A DNA stretch of 64,000 bases from positions 4,960,001 to 5,024,000 of the forward strand of contig OZ245021.1 of assembly GCA_965223775.1 (NCBI GenBank). Direction: 5' to 3'. The position numbers were made by a program, and so were the translations under genes. The notes under the pieces were generated by a model. The model was not told the origin of the DNA and searched no databases. It saw only the letters and a list, made by a program, of their open reading frames with translations. Shown piece by piece: positions 15,755 to 24,416 of this stretch; the first letter of the stretch is position 1, and each line of letters starts with the position of its first letter. The stretch comes from JAJDXW01 sp965223775 (GTDB lineage Bacteria > Pseudomonadota > Gammaproteobacteria > HK1).

Positions 15755-16467
15755 GCTCGATACGGCGCGGCGGAAAGTCGATCTACGGCGCGAGCATCGG
15801 GATCCTGATGCTTCAGACGCGGTTTCCTCGGATTCCGGGCGACGTCGGCAACGCGGACACCTGGCCCTTTTCGGTGCTCTACCGAGTCGTGCGCGACGCG
15901 TCCCCGGACCGGGTCGTGCGGCAGGGAGCGACCGGGCTTCTCGACGCGTTCGTGGAGGCCGGGAAGGAGCTCGTTCACCTCGGCGCGGACGGGCTCACCA
16001 CGAGCTGCGGCTTCCTCGCCCTCCAGCAGGCGGAGCTCGCGCGCGCCTGCGGAGTGCCGGTCGCCACCTCGTCGCTCATGCAGGTCGCGGCCGTCGAGGC
16101 TCTGCTTCCGCCCGGGAAGCGGGCCGGCATCCTCACCATCTCGCGGGCCTCGCTCACCGAGGAGCATCTCGCCCTCGCCGGCGCGCCCCTCGACGCGCCG
16201 GTCGCGGGCACCGACGACGGCCGGGAGTTCACCCGCGTCATCCTGGACGACGAGCCGGAGCTCGACGTCGACCTCGCGCGGCAGGACGTGGTGGACGGTG
16301 CCCGGGGGCTCGTCGAGGAACACCCGGAAGTGGGCGCCCTGGTGCTCGAGTGCACCAACATGTGCCCGTACTCGGCGGACGTGGCGGAGGCGGTCGGCCT
16401 CCCCGTCTTCGACTTCGTGAGCTTTGTCACCTGGTTCCGGTCGGGTCTCAAGCCGCGCCGCTTCTGA
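15751..16467 (+). CDS. Aspartate/glutamate racemase-family enzyme
   Basis: A 238-residue protein of the Asp/Glu/hydantoin racemase fold. Two Cys that act as acid/base pair in this family are seen: LTTSCGFLALQQ (about residue 88) and LVLECTNMCPYS (about residue 200). It begins GASIGILMLQTRFPRIPGDVG, typical for a subgroup usually annotated only to family level. Relatives include maleate isomerase, hydantoin racemase and arylmalonate decarboxylase, so the substrate cannot be given. It starts at the ATG overlapping the CMD-family stop. Together with the flavin reductase, amidases and the OYE-type enzyme nearby it fits catabolism of a nitrogen heterocycle or dicarboxylic acid derivative. Confidence 0.78.
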   Translation: MSSIRRGGKSIYGASIGILMLQTRFPRIPGDVGNADTWPFSVLYRVVRDASPDRVVRQGATGLLDAFVEAGKELVHLGADGLTTSCGFLALQQAELARACGVPVATSSLMQVAAVEALLPPGKRAGILTISRASLTEEHLALAGAPLDAPVAGTDDGREFTRVILDDEPELDVDLARQDVVDGARGLVEEHPEVGALVLECTNMCPYSADVAEAVGLPVFDFVSFVTWFRSGLKPRRF

Positions 16468-16575
16468 TCGCTCCGCCCCGACGAGAGGCGCGCGCAGCGC
16501 ATCCGGGGAAACCCGGCGACGCCACCCGGGCGCCGGGCCCCCGGCTCGGCGTCCCGTCTCAGGGCCGGTACCGGG

Positions 16576-16604
16576 TTGACCGCGGCCCGGGAAGCCCCGA
16601 TAGT
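16576..16604 (+). promoter_or_regulatory. Sigma70-type promoter of the flavin reductase gene
   Basis: TTGACC (16576-16581), 17-base spacer, GATAGT (16599-16604), 33 bases before the ATG at 16638. A nearly identical block occurs at 58131-58159 with the same 17-base spacing, which supports its being a real unit. Confidence 0.6.
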
Positions 16605-16637
16605 GCGCCGCCTTTCCAGGGCCATACGAGGCGAACG

Positions 16638-17249
16638 ATGTTCTTCGACGACCGACGCAAGCACGGCCTCCGGCACAACCCCTTCAAGGCTCTCGTCGCG
16701 CCCCGACCCATCGCGTGGGTGAGCAGCGTGGACGTCGACGGGGTTCCGAACCTCGCCCCGTTCAGCTACTTCAACGCATGCGCGGACATGCCGCCGACCA
16801 TCGTGTTCGCACCGAACAACCCGCGCCCGAACGGCGAGGGCAAGGACACCCTGCGCAACATCGAGCAGACCAACGAGTTCGTCGTCAACCTCGCGGGATA
16901 CGACCTCCGGAAAGCGATGAACGAGACGTCCGCCCACGTCGACCCGTCCGTCGACGAGTTCGAGCTCGCGGGCCTCACCCCGGTTCCCTCGGTGCACGTC
17001 AAGGTGCCCCGCATCAAGGAAGCGCCGGTGAGCCTCGAGTGCCGCTTCCTCACCCGCCTCCGGCTCCCGAGCGACCATCCCAAGGTCGAGAACAACCTCG
17101 TGATCGGCCAGGTCGTCGGAACCCACATCGACAATCGGATCATCCGCGACGGAATGGTGGACATGACCGCGTACCGGCCGATTGCCCGCCTCGGCTACAT
17201 GGACTACACCTCGGTCGAGACCGTCTTCGAGATGCTCCGGCCCGACTGA
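16638..17249 (+). CDS. Flavin reductase-like FMN-binding protein
   Basis: A 203-residue protein of the flavin reductase (split-barrel FMN-binding) family: NPFKALVAPRPIAWVSSVD and GVPNLAPFSYFNACADMPPT form the FMN-binding N-terminal half; DTLRNIEQTNEFVVNLAGYD and ETSAHVDPSVDEFE follow. The DIM6/NTAB-type subgroup with this pattern is often found in degradation clusters, where it reduces flavin for a partner oxygenase or oxidises a small substrate directly. It has its own promoter. Fragments of a related gene occur at 32122-32212 (last 27 codons) and its promoter block is duplicated at 58131, so this gene family has been copied and lost elsewhere in the genome. Confidence 0.83.
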   Translation: MFFDDRRKHGLRHNPFKALVAPRPIAWVSSVDVDGVPNLAPFSYFNACADMPPTIVFAPNNPRPNGEGKDTLRNIEQTNEFVVNLAGYDLRKAMNETSAHVDPSVDEFELAGLTPVPSVHVKVPRIKEAPVSLECRFLTRLRLPSDHPKVENNLVIGQVVGTHIDNRIIRDGMVDMTAYRPIARLGYMDYTSVETVFEMLRPD

Positions 17250-17609
17250 CGGCCCGCTCCGACCGAGCGACGACGCCTCCTTGGCTCTCCTCGGTACAGT
17301 CCACCGGCTCATCCGTCGCCGGTCTCCACCGTCACCGCTCGCACTCCCGCGCACGCGCCACCGGAACCCCGCGCTCAGCCGGAAGCCGGTGCCGTTCGTT
17401 CCCCGGCCGGGCCGCTTGCCGCTATCGGCATCCCGGAACGCTGGCGCACCGCATCGCGCAGGGTCTTGCCGGCCTTGAAGGACGGCGCCGTCGAGGCCGA
17501 TCTCGAACCCCGGATCGCCCTTGCGCGCCGGGGTGAGGACATGAGGCGGCGGAGGTCCCCCGCGGCACTTTCGCCGGTTCGCCCGGCGCACTCGGAGTTG
17601 GCCCGACAT
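17250..17609. other. Intergenic stretch with a possible HU-protein remnant
   Basis: No intact gene. On the minus strand at about 17433-17500 the frame reads APSFKAGKTLRDAVRQR, which matches the C-terminal end of HU-type nucleoid proteins (VPxFxxGKxLxDAV). The rest of an HU gene is not recognisable, so it is at most a fragment. Confidence 0.35.
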
Positions 17610-18180
17610 TCACCAGCGAAGGCTCGTGCGCAATTCGACGGCGTCGAGCGGGGCTTTCCCACCGGCCCCGTCCTCTCGTCTCACCGAAAGCTCCAGGGCG
17701 CCCCGATGAGCGATCGTCCAACGAGTCCCGGCCCGGACGGTTCGGGTGCCTTCGCCCGAGAGCGAGAGCCTGGCATAGGGCGTGACGACCCCCCGGGTAT
17801 CGCGCACGGCGATACCGTATCCCAGCTCCGCATCGAGTCGGCGCCCGGCCTCGAAGTCCGTGCCGTGCGCAAGCGAGCCCGCGTCACGGACGCTCCAGAG
17901 GCGGTCGGCCGCGCTTTCCGGGTTGCCCCATGCAGGGGTCAGGGACAACGAGAGGCCTCTGCCCGAGACGCTCGGGGAGAGGCGGAGGGCGCCCGAGGCG
18001 CCCCATTCCCGGTAGCCCGACTCCGCGTGCGCGACGAGGGTGCGCACCGCGCCCTCGATGACGACGGGGCCGGCGACGTAGCGAAGGCGCCCGCCGAGCT
18101 CGACACCCGTTCCGGTCTCGGCGTCGCCGCCGTCAAAGCGAAGTCCCACTTCGCCGGTCGGGGTGAGGCGCGAGGCGCGA
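17610..18180 (-). pseudogene. C-terminal outer-membrane beta-barrel fragment
   Basis: About 190 codons alternate polar and hydrophobic residues in strand-like blocks: GEVGLRFDGGDAETGTGVEL, GLSLSLTPAWGNPES, RLDAELGYGIAV, VVTPYARLSLSGEGTRT, ending in VELRTSLRW with a terminal aromatic residue, as expected for an outer-membrane barrel. This pattern is the end of large autotransporter-like or repeat surface proteins. The N-terminal passenger is missing: before about 18180 the frame runs into unrelated AT-rich sequence, so it is a truncated gene. Confidence 0.65.
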
Positions 18181-18327
18181 GGCTTAATTACCAGACAAAC
18201 AGCTTCCAACCACGTCGCACAAGGGAACCCCATCGCCGCACCGCTCCCGGTTCGGGTCCTTTCGCGTGAGCGGCGTCCATGGCACACCGCCGACGGGGGC
18301 GAATCATATCTGTCTTTCAAATGATTG

Positions 18328-18343
18328 TAAATATTAATATTTA
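18328..18343. repeat. 16-bp AT-only palindrome
   Basis: TAAATATTAATATTTA is a perfect palindrome in a sharply AT-rich island (about 18310-18370) of an otherwise GC-rich region, between the barrel fragment and the LysR remnant. It could be a regulator site, a DNA-melting region or part of acquired DNA. Confidence 0.5.
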
Positions 18344-18528
18344 ATACGATAGAACTAGGATATTTTTGTCAAAGAACTCACTCGTCTTCCGCTCGAAGAC
18401 CCCCGCGACGCACGCTCGGAAGCACCGCCCGGGACGGCGCCGGCACCGTCCCGGGAGGCGGTCAAAAAAAGGAATATTTGTGCAAATAAGAAGAATTTAT
18501 TTATCTGAACCCGGCCCCACCCTTTCGC

Positions 18529-18720
18529 GTGCCCGACTCCGTGATCTCGCTCCCGCCCCTCGACTGCCTGCGATTCTTCGAAGCCGCCGCCCGGTTGCGG
18601 AGCTTCGCCCATGCCGGCAGGGAGCTCGGGGTCACCCCGCCCGCCGGCGGCCACCGCATCCGCATGCTCGACAAGCATCTCGGCGCCGCGCGGTTCGAGC
18701 GGCGCCGCCTCGGACTTTGA
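18529..18720 (+). pseudogene. LysR-family regulator, truncated after the HTH
   Basis: A 63-codon frame from GTG reads SLPPLDCLRFFEAAARLRSF, AHAGRELGVTP and GGHRIRMLDKHLGAARFERR: the winged HTH of a GcvA/LysR-type regulator. The canonical turn AAVSHRI is changed to PAGGHRI, a damaged recognition helix, and the effector-binding domain (about 200 residues) is absent. It probably once controlled the oxidoreductase gene downstream. Non-functional as a regulator. Confidence 0.75.
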
Positions 18721-19089
18721 CCGCCAAGTCTTTACGGTCCGGGGCTGCGCCGGCCTCCTCGCCGGGTGCGACGTAACCCCAACCCCGCGGCGACGTCATC
18801 GCCGGCGCCCGAGGCGACGGTGTCTCGTGATCGGCAACGTCGCTTCCGGTGGGAAACAACCCGCGCCCTCGGTGCTGCAATCCGGAGCACCTGCGCCCCA
18901 GCGCCGGGAATGATGCTCGCCGAGAACGACCGACCCCCAGCCTTCCCGAATCGGCGCCTCCGGGAGTATCTGCGGAGCGCCGGGTCCGCTATCGTTGTCG
19001 GGGCAGGGGGTGCCGCCGGACGAGGGCACCGATGGTTCCAGGGCGCTCGCGCTTCCCCGCAGGCCTGAACATCGTCGAAGGAATCCGTC
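18721..19089. other. Intergenic stretch before the OYE-type gene
   Basis: No gene recognised on either strand. The end of the truncated LysR gene and the leader of the 19090 gene lie here; a good ribosome site (GAAGGA) precedes the ATG at 19090. Confidence 0.5.
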
Positions 19090-21075
19090 ATGTCCGATTC
19101 GTTCCCGCACCTCTTCAGCCCCATCGCCATCGGGGCGTACACGCTGAAGAACCGGATCATGAACACCGGCCATGCCGCGCACTTCCAGACCGGAGACGGC
19201 ATCCCCACCGGGCGCTACGTGGACTACGTCGGAGAGCGGGCGAAGGGCGGGGTCGGCATCGTGGTGACGGGGCACACCGTGCCGTACTACGACGGCGAGG
19301 TGTCGCTCTCGCTCGCGAGCTACGACGACCGTATCGTGCCGATGTACCAGCGGATGGCGGCCGCGACCCATGCATACGAGGTTCCGCTCCTTGCCCAGCT
19401 CGGGCATCGCGGGCGGCGGGTCGCGGACGGGGCGGCGTTCCTCGGGCGGCCGTCGATGGCGCCGTCGGCGGTCCCGGCGCCCGATTTCTCCGCCCCCCAG
19501 CTCGTTCCCCACGCGATGACCATCGCCGAGATCGAAGAGACCCTCGAACAGTTCGCGGCCGCGGCGCGCCGGGCGATGGCGGGGGATCTGGACGGGATCG
19601 AGCTTGCCGTCGGCATGGACTACCTCTTCCCCAACTTCCTGAACGCGCAATCGAACCGCCGGGAGGACCGATACGGCGGCGCGACCCTCGAGGAGCGGAT
19701 GACGTTCCTCAACGAGACGGTGGACGCGGTGCGCGACGCGATCGGGCGCGAGCGCATCCTCGGTATCCGCATGTACGACGATCTCGAGGACTGGGGCCTC
19801 AGGCTGGACGACTACCGCCAGGTCGCGCGCCGGCTCGAAGCGCACGGCAAGGTCGACTACTTCAACATGTGGCAGGGCATCGTGCCGAGCCCGCGGAGCG
19901 GCCGCGCGCACTGGCCCGCGCACTACTACCCACCCGGTGCGTTCGCGCACCTGCCGCGCGGGATCAAGGAGCACGTGTCGCTGCCGGTGGTCGGGACCGG
20001 CCGGCTCGACTCCCCCGCCGTCGCGGAGCGGTTCATCGCGGAAGGCACCGCGGATCTGGTCGGAATGGCGCGGGCGCTCATCGCCGACCCGCACCTCCCG
20101 AACAAGGCCCGGGAGGGCCGCACCGGCGACATCCGCACCTGCATCGCGTGCACCCAGAGCTGCGTCGGGCACATCTACGTGGGGATGGGGGTGGGGTGCA
20201 TCTACAACCCGGTGACCGGCCGCGAGGGGGAGTGGGCGGTGCTGCCGCCGGCCGCGGAGCGGCGCCGGGTGGTGGTCGCGGGGGGCGGGCCGGCGGGCCT
20301 GGAAGCCGCGCGCATCGCGGCCGAGCGCGGGCACGAGGTCGTGCTCTTCGAACGCGGGGCCCGTCTCGGCGGCCAGGTGAACCTCGTGATGCGGACCCCG
20401 GCGCGCGACAACTTCGAGGAGATCATCCTCTTCTTCGAGCGCCAGCTCGACCGGCTCGGAGTCGACGTGCGGCTCCGCACCGAGGCGGGGGTCGACGCCA
20501 TCCTCGCCGAGAGCCCGGATGCGGTCGTGGTCGCGACCGGGTCGAACGCGTTCCGTCCCGAGGTCATCGGCAACGACAAGCGCCACGTGCTGACCGCGCG
20601 CGAGGTGATCCAGGGCAACGCCCCGATCGGGGAGAGCGTGCTCGTCGTCGACACCCTGGGCCGAGCGGAAGCGCCCACCGTCGCCGAGCTCCTCGCGGAC
20701 ATGGGCCGCAAGGTCGAGGTCGTCACCGGTCTCGCCTACGTCGGCTGCGAGATGCCGATACCGGCCTGGCACAACCTGATGGAACGCCTGCTTCAGAAGA
20801 ACGTGACGCTCACTCCGTTCACCGGCGTATGGGAAATCGAGGACGGTTCGGTCGATGTGTACAACGTCATCTCATGGCAGCCGAGGACGATGGAGGGGAT
20901 CGACACCGTCGTCTTCGCATCGGGCGGCGTGCCCGAGGATGCGCTCGGCACCGCGCTCGCGGACGCGGTGGCGGAGGTCCACGTGGTCGGGGACTGCTAC
21001 CAGCCGCGGGACATCGAAATCGCCGTCGTCGACGGGCACCGCGCGGGCCGGGCCATCGGCGCCGAGGCGTCCTGA
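19090..21075 (+). CDS. OYE/2,4-dienoyl-CoA reductase-type FMN/4Fe-4S/FAD oxidoreductase
   Basis: A 661-residue enzyme of the trimethylamine dehydrogenase/FadH class. The N-terminal TIM barrel (about 1-345) binds FMN: LFSPIAIGAYTLKNRIMN at the start, LLAQLGHRGRR, RREDRYGGATLEERM. A 4Fe-4S cluster is held by the Cys of CIACTQSCVGHIYV and GCIYNP (about 352-370). The C-terminal half has a Rossmann NAD(P)/FAD domain: VVVAGGGPAGLEAARIA and VVVATGSNA, ending with VHVVGDCYQPRDI. Such enzymes demethylate amines (TMA, dimethylamine, N-methylproline) or reduce enoyl groups; the sequence alone does not decide. A LysR remnant lies upstream and a sulfur-compound transporter downstream. Confidence 0.85.
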   Translation: MSDSFPHLFSPIAIGAYTLKNRIMNTGHAAHFQTGDGIPTGRYVDYVGERAKGGVGIVVTGHTVPYYDGEVSLSLASYDDRIVPMYQRMAAATHAYEVPLLAQLGHRGRRVADGAAFLGRPSMAPSAVPAPDFSAPQLVPHAMTIAEIEETLEQFAAAARRAMAGDLDGIELAVGMDYLFPNFLNAQSNRREDRYGGATLEERMTFLNETVDAVRDAIGRERILGIRMYDDLEDWGLRLDDYRQVARRLEAHGKVDYFNMWQGIVPSPRSGRAHWPAHYYPPGAFAHLPRGIKEHVSLPVVGTGRLDSPAVAERFIAEGTADLVGMARALIADPHLPNKAREGRTGDIRTCIACTQSCVGHIYVGMGVGCIYNPVTGREGEWAVLPPAAERRRVVVAGGGPAGLEAARIAAERGHEVVLFERGARLGGQVNLVMRTPARDNFEEIILFFERQLDRLGVDVRLRTEAGVDAILAESPDAVVVATGSNAFRPEVIGNDKRHVLTAREVIQGNAPIGESVLVVDTLGRAEAPTVAELLADMGRKVEVVTGLAYVGCEMPIPAWHNLMERLLQKNVTLTPFTGVWEIEDGSVDVYNVISWQPRTMEGIDTVVFASGGVPEDALGTALADAVAEVHVVGDCYQPRDIEIAVVDGHRAGRAIGAEAS

Positions 21076-21082
21076 CGGAACA

Positions 21083-21113
21083 TTGACCCCTCACCACACG
21101 CATTCGGTAGAGT
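21083..21113 (+). promoter_or_regulatory. Possible promoter of the YeeE/TsuA-like gene
   Basis: TTGACC (21083-21088) and TAGAGT (21108-21113) are separated by 19 bases, longer than ideal. It lies in the gap between the oxidoreductase and the transporter gene. Confidence 0.3.
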
Positions 21114-21228
21114 CTTTCCCGCGATCGGCCGTCGAGCACCCGAGGGCGGATGACGACGGGCCGGGGCCGGACCCGTCCGGCGAACCGGATCAAGCCCGGC
21201 CGGGCGGTCGAGAGGAGGCGGTCTCCCC

Positions 21229-22254
21229 ATGTTCGAGACGCTGGGATTCGAGGAACTGACACCACTCGGAGCTTCCGTCCTGCTCGGTCTCGCGCTGGGC
21301 GGAATCTATGGAGGGTTGGCCCAACGAAGCGCGTTCTGCCTTCGCCGCGGCCTGGTCGGGCCGTGGAGCGACTGTCTTCCGGCCCTGGGCGTCTGGGTGA
21401 TGGCGCTCGCGACGGCGATTGCCGGAACCCGCCTCGCGGCCGCCGCGGGTCTGGTCTCGTTCGAGGCGCACCGATTCCTCGCGCCCGATCTGCCGGTCGC
21501 ATCCGCGCTGCTCGGCGGTGCGCTCTTCGGAGCCGGCATGGCGCTCGCCGGGGGCTGCGTTTCGAGGCTGACGGTGCTGGTCGGCGCCGGCAACCTGCGC
21601 GCCCTGCTCGTCCTCCTCGTCTTCGCGGTCACCGCCCATGCGACGATGAAGGGTGCGCTGGCGCCGCTCCGCGTGGCGATCGGCGCCGCAACCGTACCCG
21701 GCGAAGAGGCGGCGGCGCTCACCGCGCTGCCGGGCGGCGAAGCCTGGCCGCTCGGACTCGCGCTCGCCGCGGCGCTCTTCGCGCTGCGTTCGGGCGCGCC
21801 GGCGTCCCGTCTGGCCATGGCCGGCGCGATCGGGCTGCTGGTCCCGCTCGGCTGGATCGGAACGGGGTTCGTGCTCCTGGACGATTTCGACCCGATCCCC
21901 CTGCAGTCGATGGGGTTCACGGGACCGATGGCCGACACGCTGTTCTGGACCGTGGCGGCGACGTCGATTCCGGCCGGCTTCGGAACCGGCCTTGCCGCGG
22001 GTGTCGTCGCGGGAAGCCTGGTCGCGGCGCTCGCGGCCGGGGAGTTCCGCTGGGAGAGCCTCGAAGGGCCGCGGCAGACCGGACGCTACCTCGCCGGCGC
22101 GGTCATGATGGGGGTGGGCGGCGTGCTCGCGGGGGGCTGCACGGTCGGCGCCGGCCTTTCCGGCGTCTCGACGGCAAGCCTCGCCGCCCTCATCGCGCTC
22201 GCCGCCATGGCCGCCGCGGCGAGGGCCGCCGGGGCCGCCCTCGCCGGCCGGTAG
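21229..22254 (+). CDS. YeeE/YedE (TsuA-like) thiosulfate/sulfur transporter
   Basis: A 341-residue inner-membrane protein with about nine hydrophobic helices. Conserved Cys motifs of the family are present: RSAFCLRRGLVG near residue 36, GAGMALAGGCVSRLTVL near 110, and GVGGVLAGGCTVGAGLSG near 300. In TsuA such Cys residues pass thiosulfate through the membrane. The protein has two homologous halves, each with a GGC motif. It is convergent with the soxYZ-fccAB operon, so import or handling of sulfur compounds fits the context. GAGGAGG precedes the ATG by 11 bases. Confidence 0.8.
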   Translation: MFETLGFEELTPLGASVLLGLALGGIYGGLAQRSAFCLRRGLVGPWSDCLPALGVWVMALATAIAGTRLAAAAGLVSFEAHRFLAPDLPVASALLGGALFGAGMALAGGCVSRLTVLVGAGNLRALLVLLVFAVTAHATMKGALAPLRVAIGAATVPGEEAAALTALPGGEAWPLGLALAAALFALRSGAPASRLAMAGAIGLLVPLGWIGTGFVLLDDFDPIPLQSMGFTGPMADTLFWTVAATSIPAGFGTGLAAGVVAGSLVAALAAGEFRWESLEGPRQTGRYLAGAVMMGVGGVLAGGCTVGAGLSGVSTASLAALIALAAMAAAARAAGAALAGR

Positions 22255-22270
22255 TGCGCGACCGAGGCGG

Positions 22271-22299
22271 CGGCGTCTCCTCGCGGAGAGGAAACGCCG
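22271..22299. terminator. Bidirectional terminator hairpin
   Basis: CGGCGTCTCCTC (22271-22282) pairs with GAGGAAACGCCG (22288-22299), one mismatch, 5-base loop, in the 54-base gap between the converging transporter and fccB genes. Confidence 0.6.
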
Positions 22300-22308
22300 G
22301 CCGCGAGG

Positions 22309-23595
22309 TCAGCCGAAGATGTCCTTGGAGATCGCGGAGTACCAGCCGAGCGACTCCTCGTAGGTAGCCTTGCGGAGCTCGGCGCTCTCGCCGGTCTTGG
22401 AGATGAAGCCGTCGGTCTTCGCGATCTTCTCGTCGGTCGCCTCGTAGGAGGCGCCCACCTTGACGCCGTCATCGGTGCCGATGAGCGACCAGCAGGTGTT
22501 GGAGAAGCGAGCCGGAAACACCTTCGAGCCGGTGAGCGCACCGCGCACCGCCATGGCGCAGACCTTCGCCTGGCTGTTGGCCGAGAAGCCCGACTTCGGC
22601 ATGTCGCCCTGCTGCGCCGCGTCGCCCAGCACGTGGATATTCTCGTCCGCCCGGCTCTGCATCGTCTGCGGCACCACCGGCGCCCAGCCGCCTTCATTGG
22701 TGATGTCCGCAAGCGCCGCGATGCGCCCCGCCTGCTGGGCCGGGATGACGTTGCACACATCCACCTTCATCGCCTCGCCGTCGACCACCACCTCCATGGT
22801 GGCGGGCCGCACCTCGACGCGATCGCCGCCGAAGTCCGGGCCGATGCGCTCGATCATGCCGGGGTAGTGGCGCTGCCAGCCATCCTCGAACAGCCCCTGC
22901 TTGGAGAACTTCTCCTTGGGGTCGACGATCAGGATCTTGGCCGTCGGATTGGCCTGTTTCAGGACATGGGCCACCATCGAGATGCGCTCGTAGGGCCCCG
23001 GCGGGCAGCGGAACGGGTTGGGCGGCGCGACCATGCAATAGACGCCGCCCTGCGGCATGGCCGCGATCTGCGCCTTGAGAAGCTGGGTCTGCGAACCGGC
23101 CTTGTAGGCGTGCGGCATGCGGTTCTGCTGCGAGAGGTCCCAACCCGGAACGGAGCCCGGACGGAAGTCGATGCCGGGCGACAGGACGAGGCGATCGTAG
23201 GCAAGGCTCGCCCCGCTCGCGAGCCCCACGCTGCGCGTGTCGCGGTCGATGGAGATCGCCCAGTCGTGCACGACGTTGATCCCGTGGCTTGCGGCAAGGG
23301 TTCCGTAGCTGTGTCCGATGGAAGCGAAATCGCGAAAGCCCCCGATATGGAGGTTCGAGAAGAAGCAACTGTAGTAGGCGCGGGTCGGCTCCACGAGCGT
23401 CACGTCCACCGCGCCCTTCGAGTCCTTGGCGATGTAGCGCGCGGCAGTTGCGCCGCCCGCTCCTCCGCCCACGACCACCACGCGCGGGCGCGCTTGCGCG
23501 AACACCGCCGGCGCCGACAAAGCCGTCGACGCTGCGACCGCGGACCCGAGAAACCGGCGTCGGCTGAGCCCGCTGCGACCATCTTGCTGGTTCAT
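22309..23595 (-). CDS. fccB: Flavocytochrome c sulfide dehydrogenase, FAD subunit
   Basis: A 428-residue periplasmic flavoprotein (FccB/SoxF). It starts with a Tat signal, SRRRFLGSAVAASTALSAPA, needed for export of a folded FAD protein. The FAD-binding VVVVGGGAGGATAARYI follows. The Cys of YYSCFFSNLHIGG matches the residue that binds FAD covalently, and FRCPPGPYERIS carries one redox-active Cys; a second is in FSNTCWSLIG near the end. The enzyme oxidises sulfide (or protein-bound sulfane sulfur) and passes electrons to FccA. It is the last gene of soxY-soxZ-fccA-fccB; 32 bases separate it from fccA. All key residues are present. Confidence 0.9.
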   Translation of the reverse strand: MNQQDGRSGLSRRRFLGSAVAASTALSAPAVFAQARPRVVVVGGGAGGATAARYIAKDSKGAVDVTLVEPTRAYYSCFFSNLHIGGFRDFASIGHSYGTLAASHGINVVHDWAISIDRDTRSVGLASGASLAYDRLVLSPGIDFRPGSVPGWDLSQQNRMPHAYKAGSQTQLLKAQIAAMPQGGVYCMVAPPNPFRCPPGPYERISMVAHVLKQANPTAKILIVDPKEKFSKQGLFEDGWQRHYPGMIERIGPDFGGDRVEVRPATMEVVVDGEAMKVDVCNVIPAQQAGRIAALADITNEGGWAPVVPQTMQSRADENIHVLGDAAQQGDMPKSGFSANSQAKVCAMAVRGALTGSKVFPARFSNTCWSLIGTDDGVKVGASYEATDEKIAKTDGFISKTGESAELRKATYEESLGWYSAISKDIFG

Positions 23596-23627
23596 TGCGC
23601 TTCCTTCCTGCTTTACGGTTGGTCTCT

Positions 23628-24416
23628 TTACGGTTGGTCTTCCGCCCGGCTGAAATGCGCCGCGAGAGCCGCGATCTCCTCGTCCGACAGGCGCCCGGCG
23701 ACGAGTTGCATGGCGGGGTGCACGCGCTTTCCGCGCTTGTACGCGTGCAACGCTATCACGAAGTCGTCGAGCGGCCACCCGGTGATTGAGGGAATGCCCT
23801 CGGCGGCGCCGTCCCCCCGGTGGCAGGTGGCGCATTCGCCCGCGAGCCAGGCTCCGTACTCGGGGTCTCCGGGGATGTCGAGGAGCCGCGGGTCGAGGCC
23901 GTACTCCTCGGGCGTCGCGGTAGGCTCCGCGGGCGGAAGATCGGACCGGGCGCCGGAGAAGCCGCGCAGCCAGGCGAACAGGTCCGCCCGGTCGTCCGCG
24001 CCCTCCATGCCGCGAAAGCTCATGCGCGAGCGCGGAACGAGAGCCCGCGGGTCGGCGAGGAACGCGTCGAGCGTCGCCTCGGTCCAGACGAGGCCCCCCG
24101 AACCGGCCGCCTTCATGGCCGGAGAGTATCGATAGCCCGCGAACGAGCCGGCCGCGCGGCCGAAGACGTCGTTGAGGTGCGGGCCGATACGGTGTTCCGC
24201 GCCGCTTCCCACCTGGTGGCAGCGCTTGCACTGGCCGTAGAGCGCCTTGCCGCGCTCCGCATCGGCGCTCGGTGCGCCGGCGACCGGAAAGACGGCCAGC
24301 AACGCCGCGGCGATCAGCCGGGAACAGGCGCGTACGGCCGGGCCGGCCGTCCGGTTCCGGTTCCGGTTCCTAATCGACCGCGATCCGCTTGCTGAGGCCG
24401 TATACCGAGCCGTCAT
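23628..24416 (-). CDS. fccA: Flavocytochrome c, diheme cytochrome subunit
   Basis: A periplasmic cytochrome c of up to 262 residues, partner of FccB. Two haem-binding motifs are visible, CKRCH (about residue 62) and CATCH (about residue 192), each in a separate class I domain with Met ligands likely in FRGMEG and VHPAMQL. A hydrophobic segment, SRLIAAALLAVFPVAGAPSADA, is the signal peptide. The first ATG lies inside soxZ (overlap 47 bases), giving an odd N-terminus encoded by a CCGGTT triplication at 24351-24370 (NRNRNR); the repeat could vary in length. No better start was found. Electrons from sulfide would pass to a small cytochrome c. Confidence 0.85.
   Translation of the reverse strand: MTARYTASASGSRSIRNRNRNRTAGPAVRACSRLIAAALLAVFPVAGAPSADAERGKALYGQCKRCHQVGSGAEHRIGPHLNDVFGRAAGSFAGYRYSPAMKAAGSGGLVWTEATLDAFLADPRALVPRSRMSFRGMEGADDRADLFAWLRGFSGARSDLPPAEPTATPEEYGLDPRLLDIPGDPEYGAWLAGECATCHRGDGAAEGIPSITGWPLDDFVIALHAYKRGKRVHPAMQLVAGRLSDEEIAALAAHFSRAEDQP

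Noticed and set aside
18796..20772. 658-codon minus-strand frame
   Set aside because: Antisense shadow of the OYE-type oxidoreductase; low-complexity Asp/Arg/His protein.
22633..24135. 500-codon plus-strand frame
   Set aside because: Antisense to fccB and fccA, which have clear motifs.
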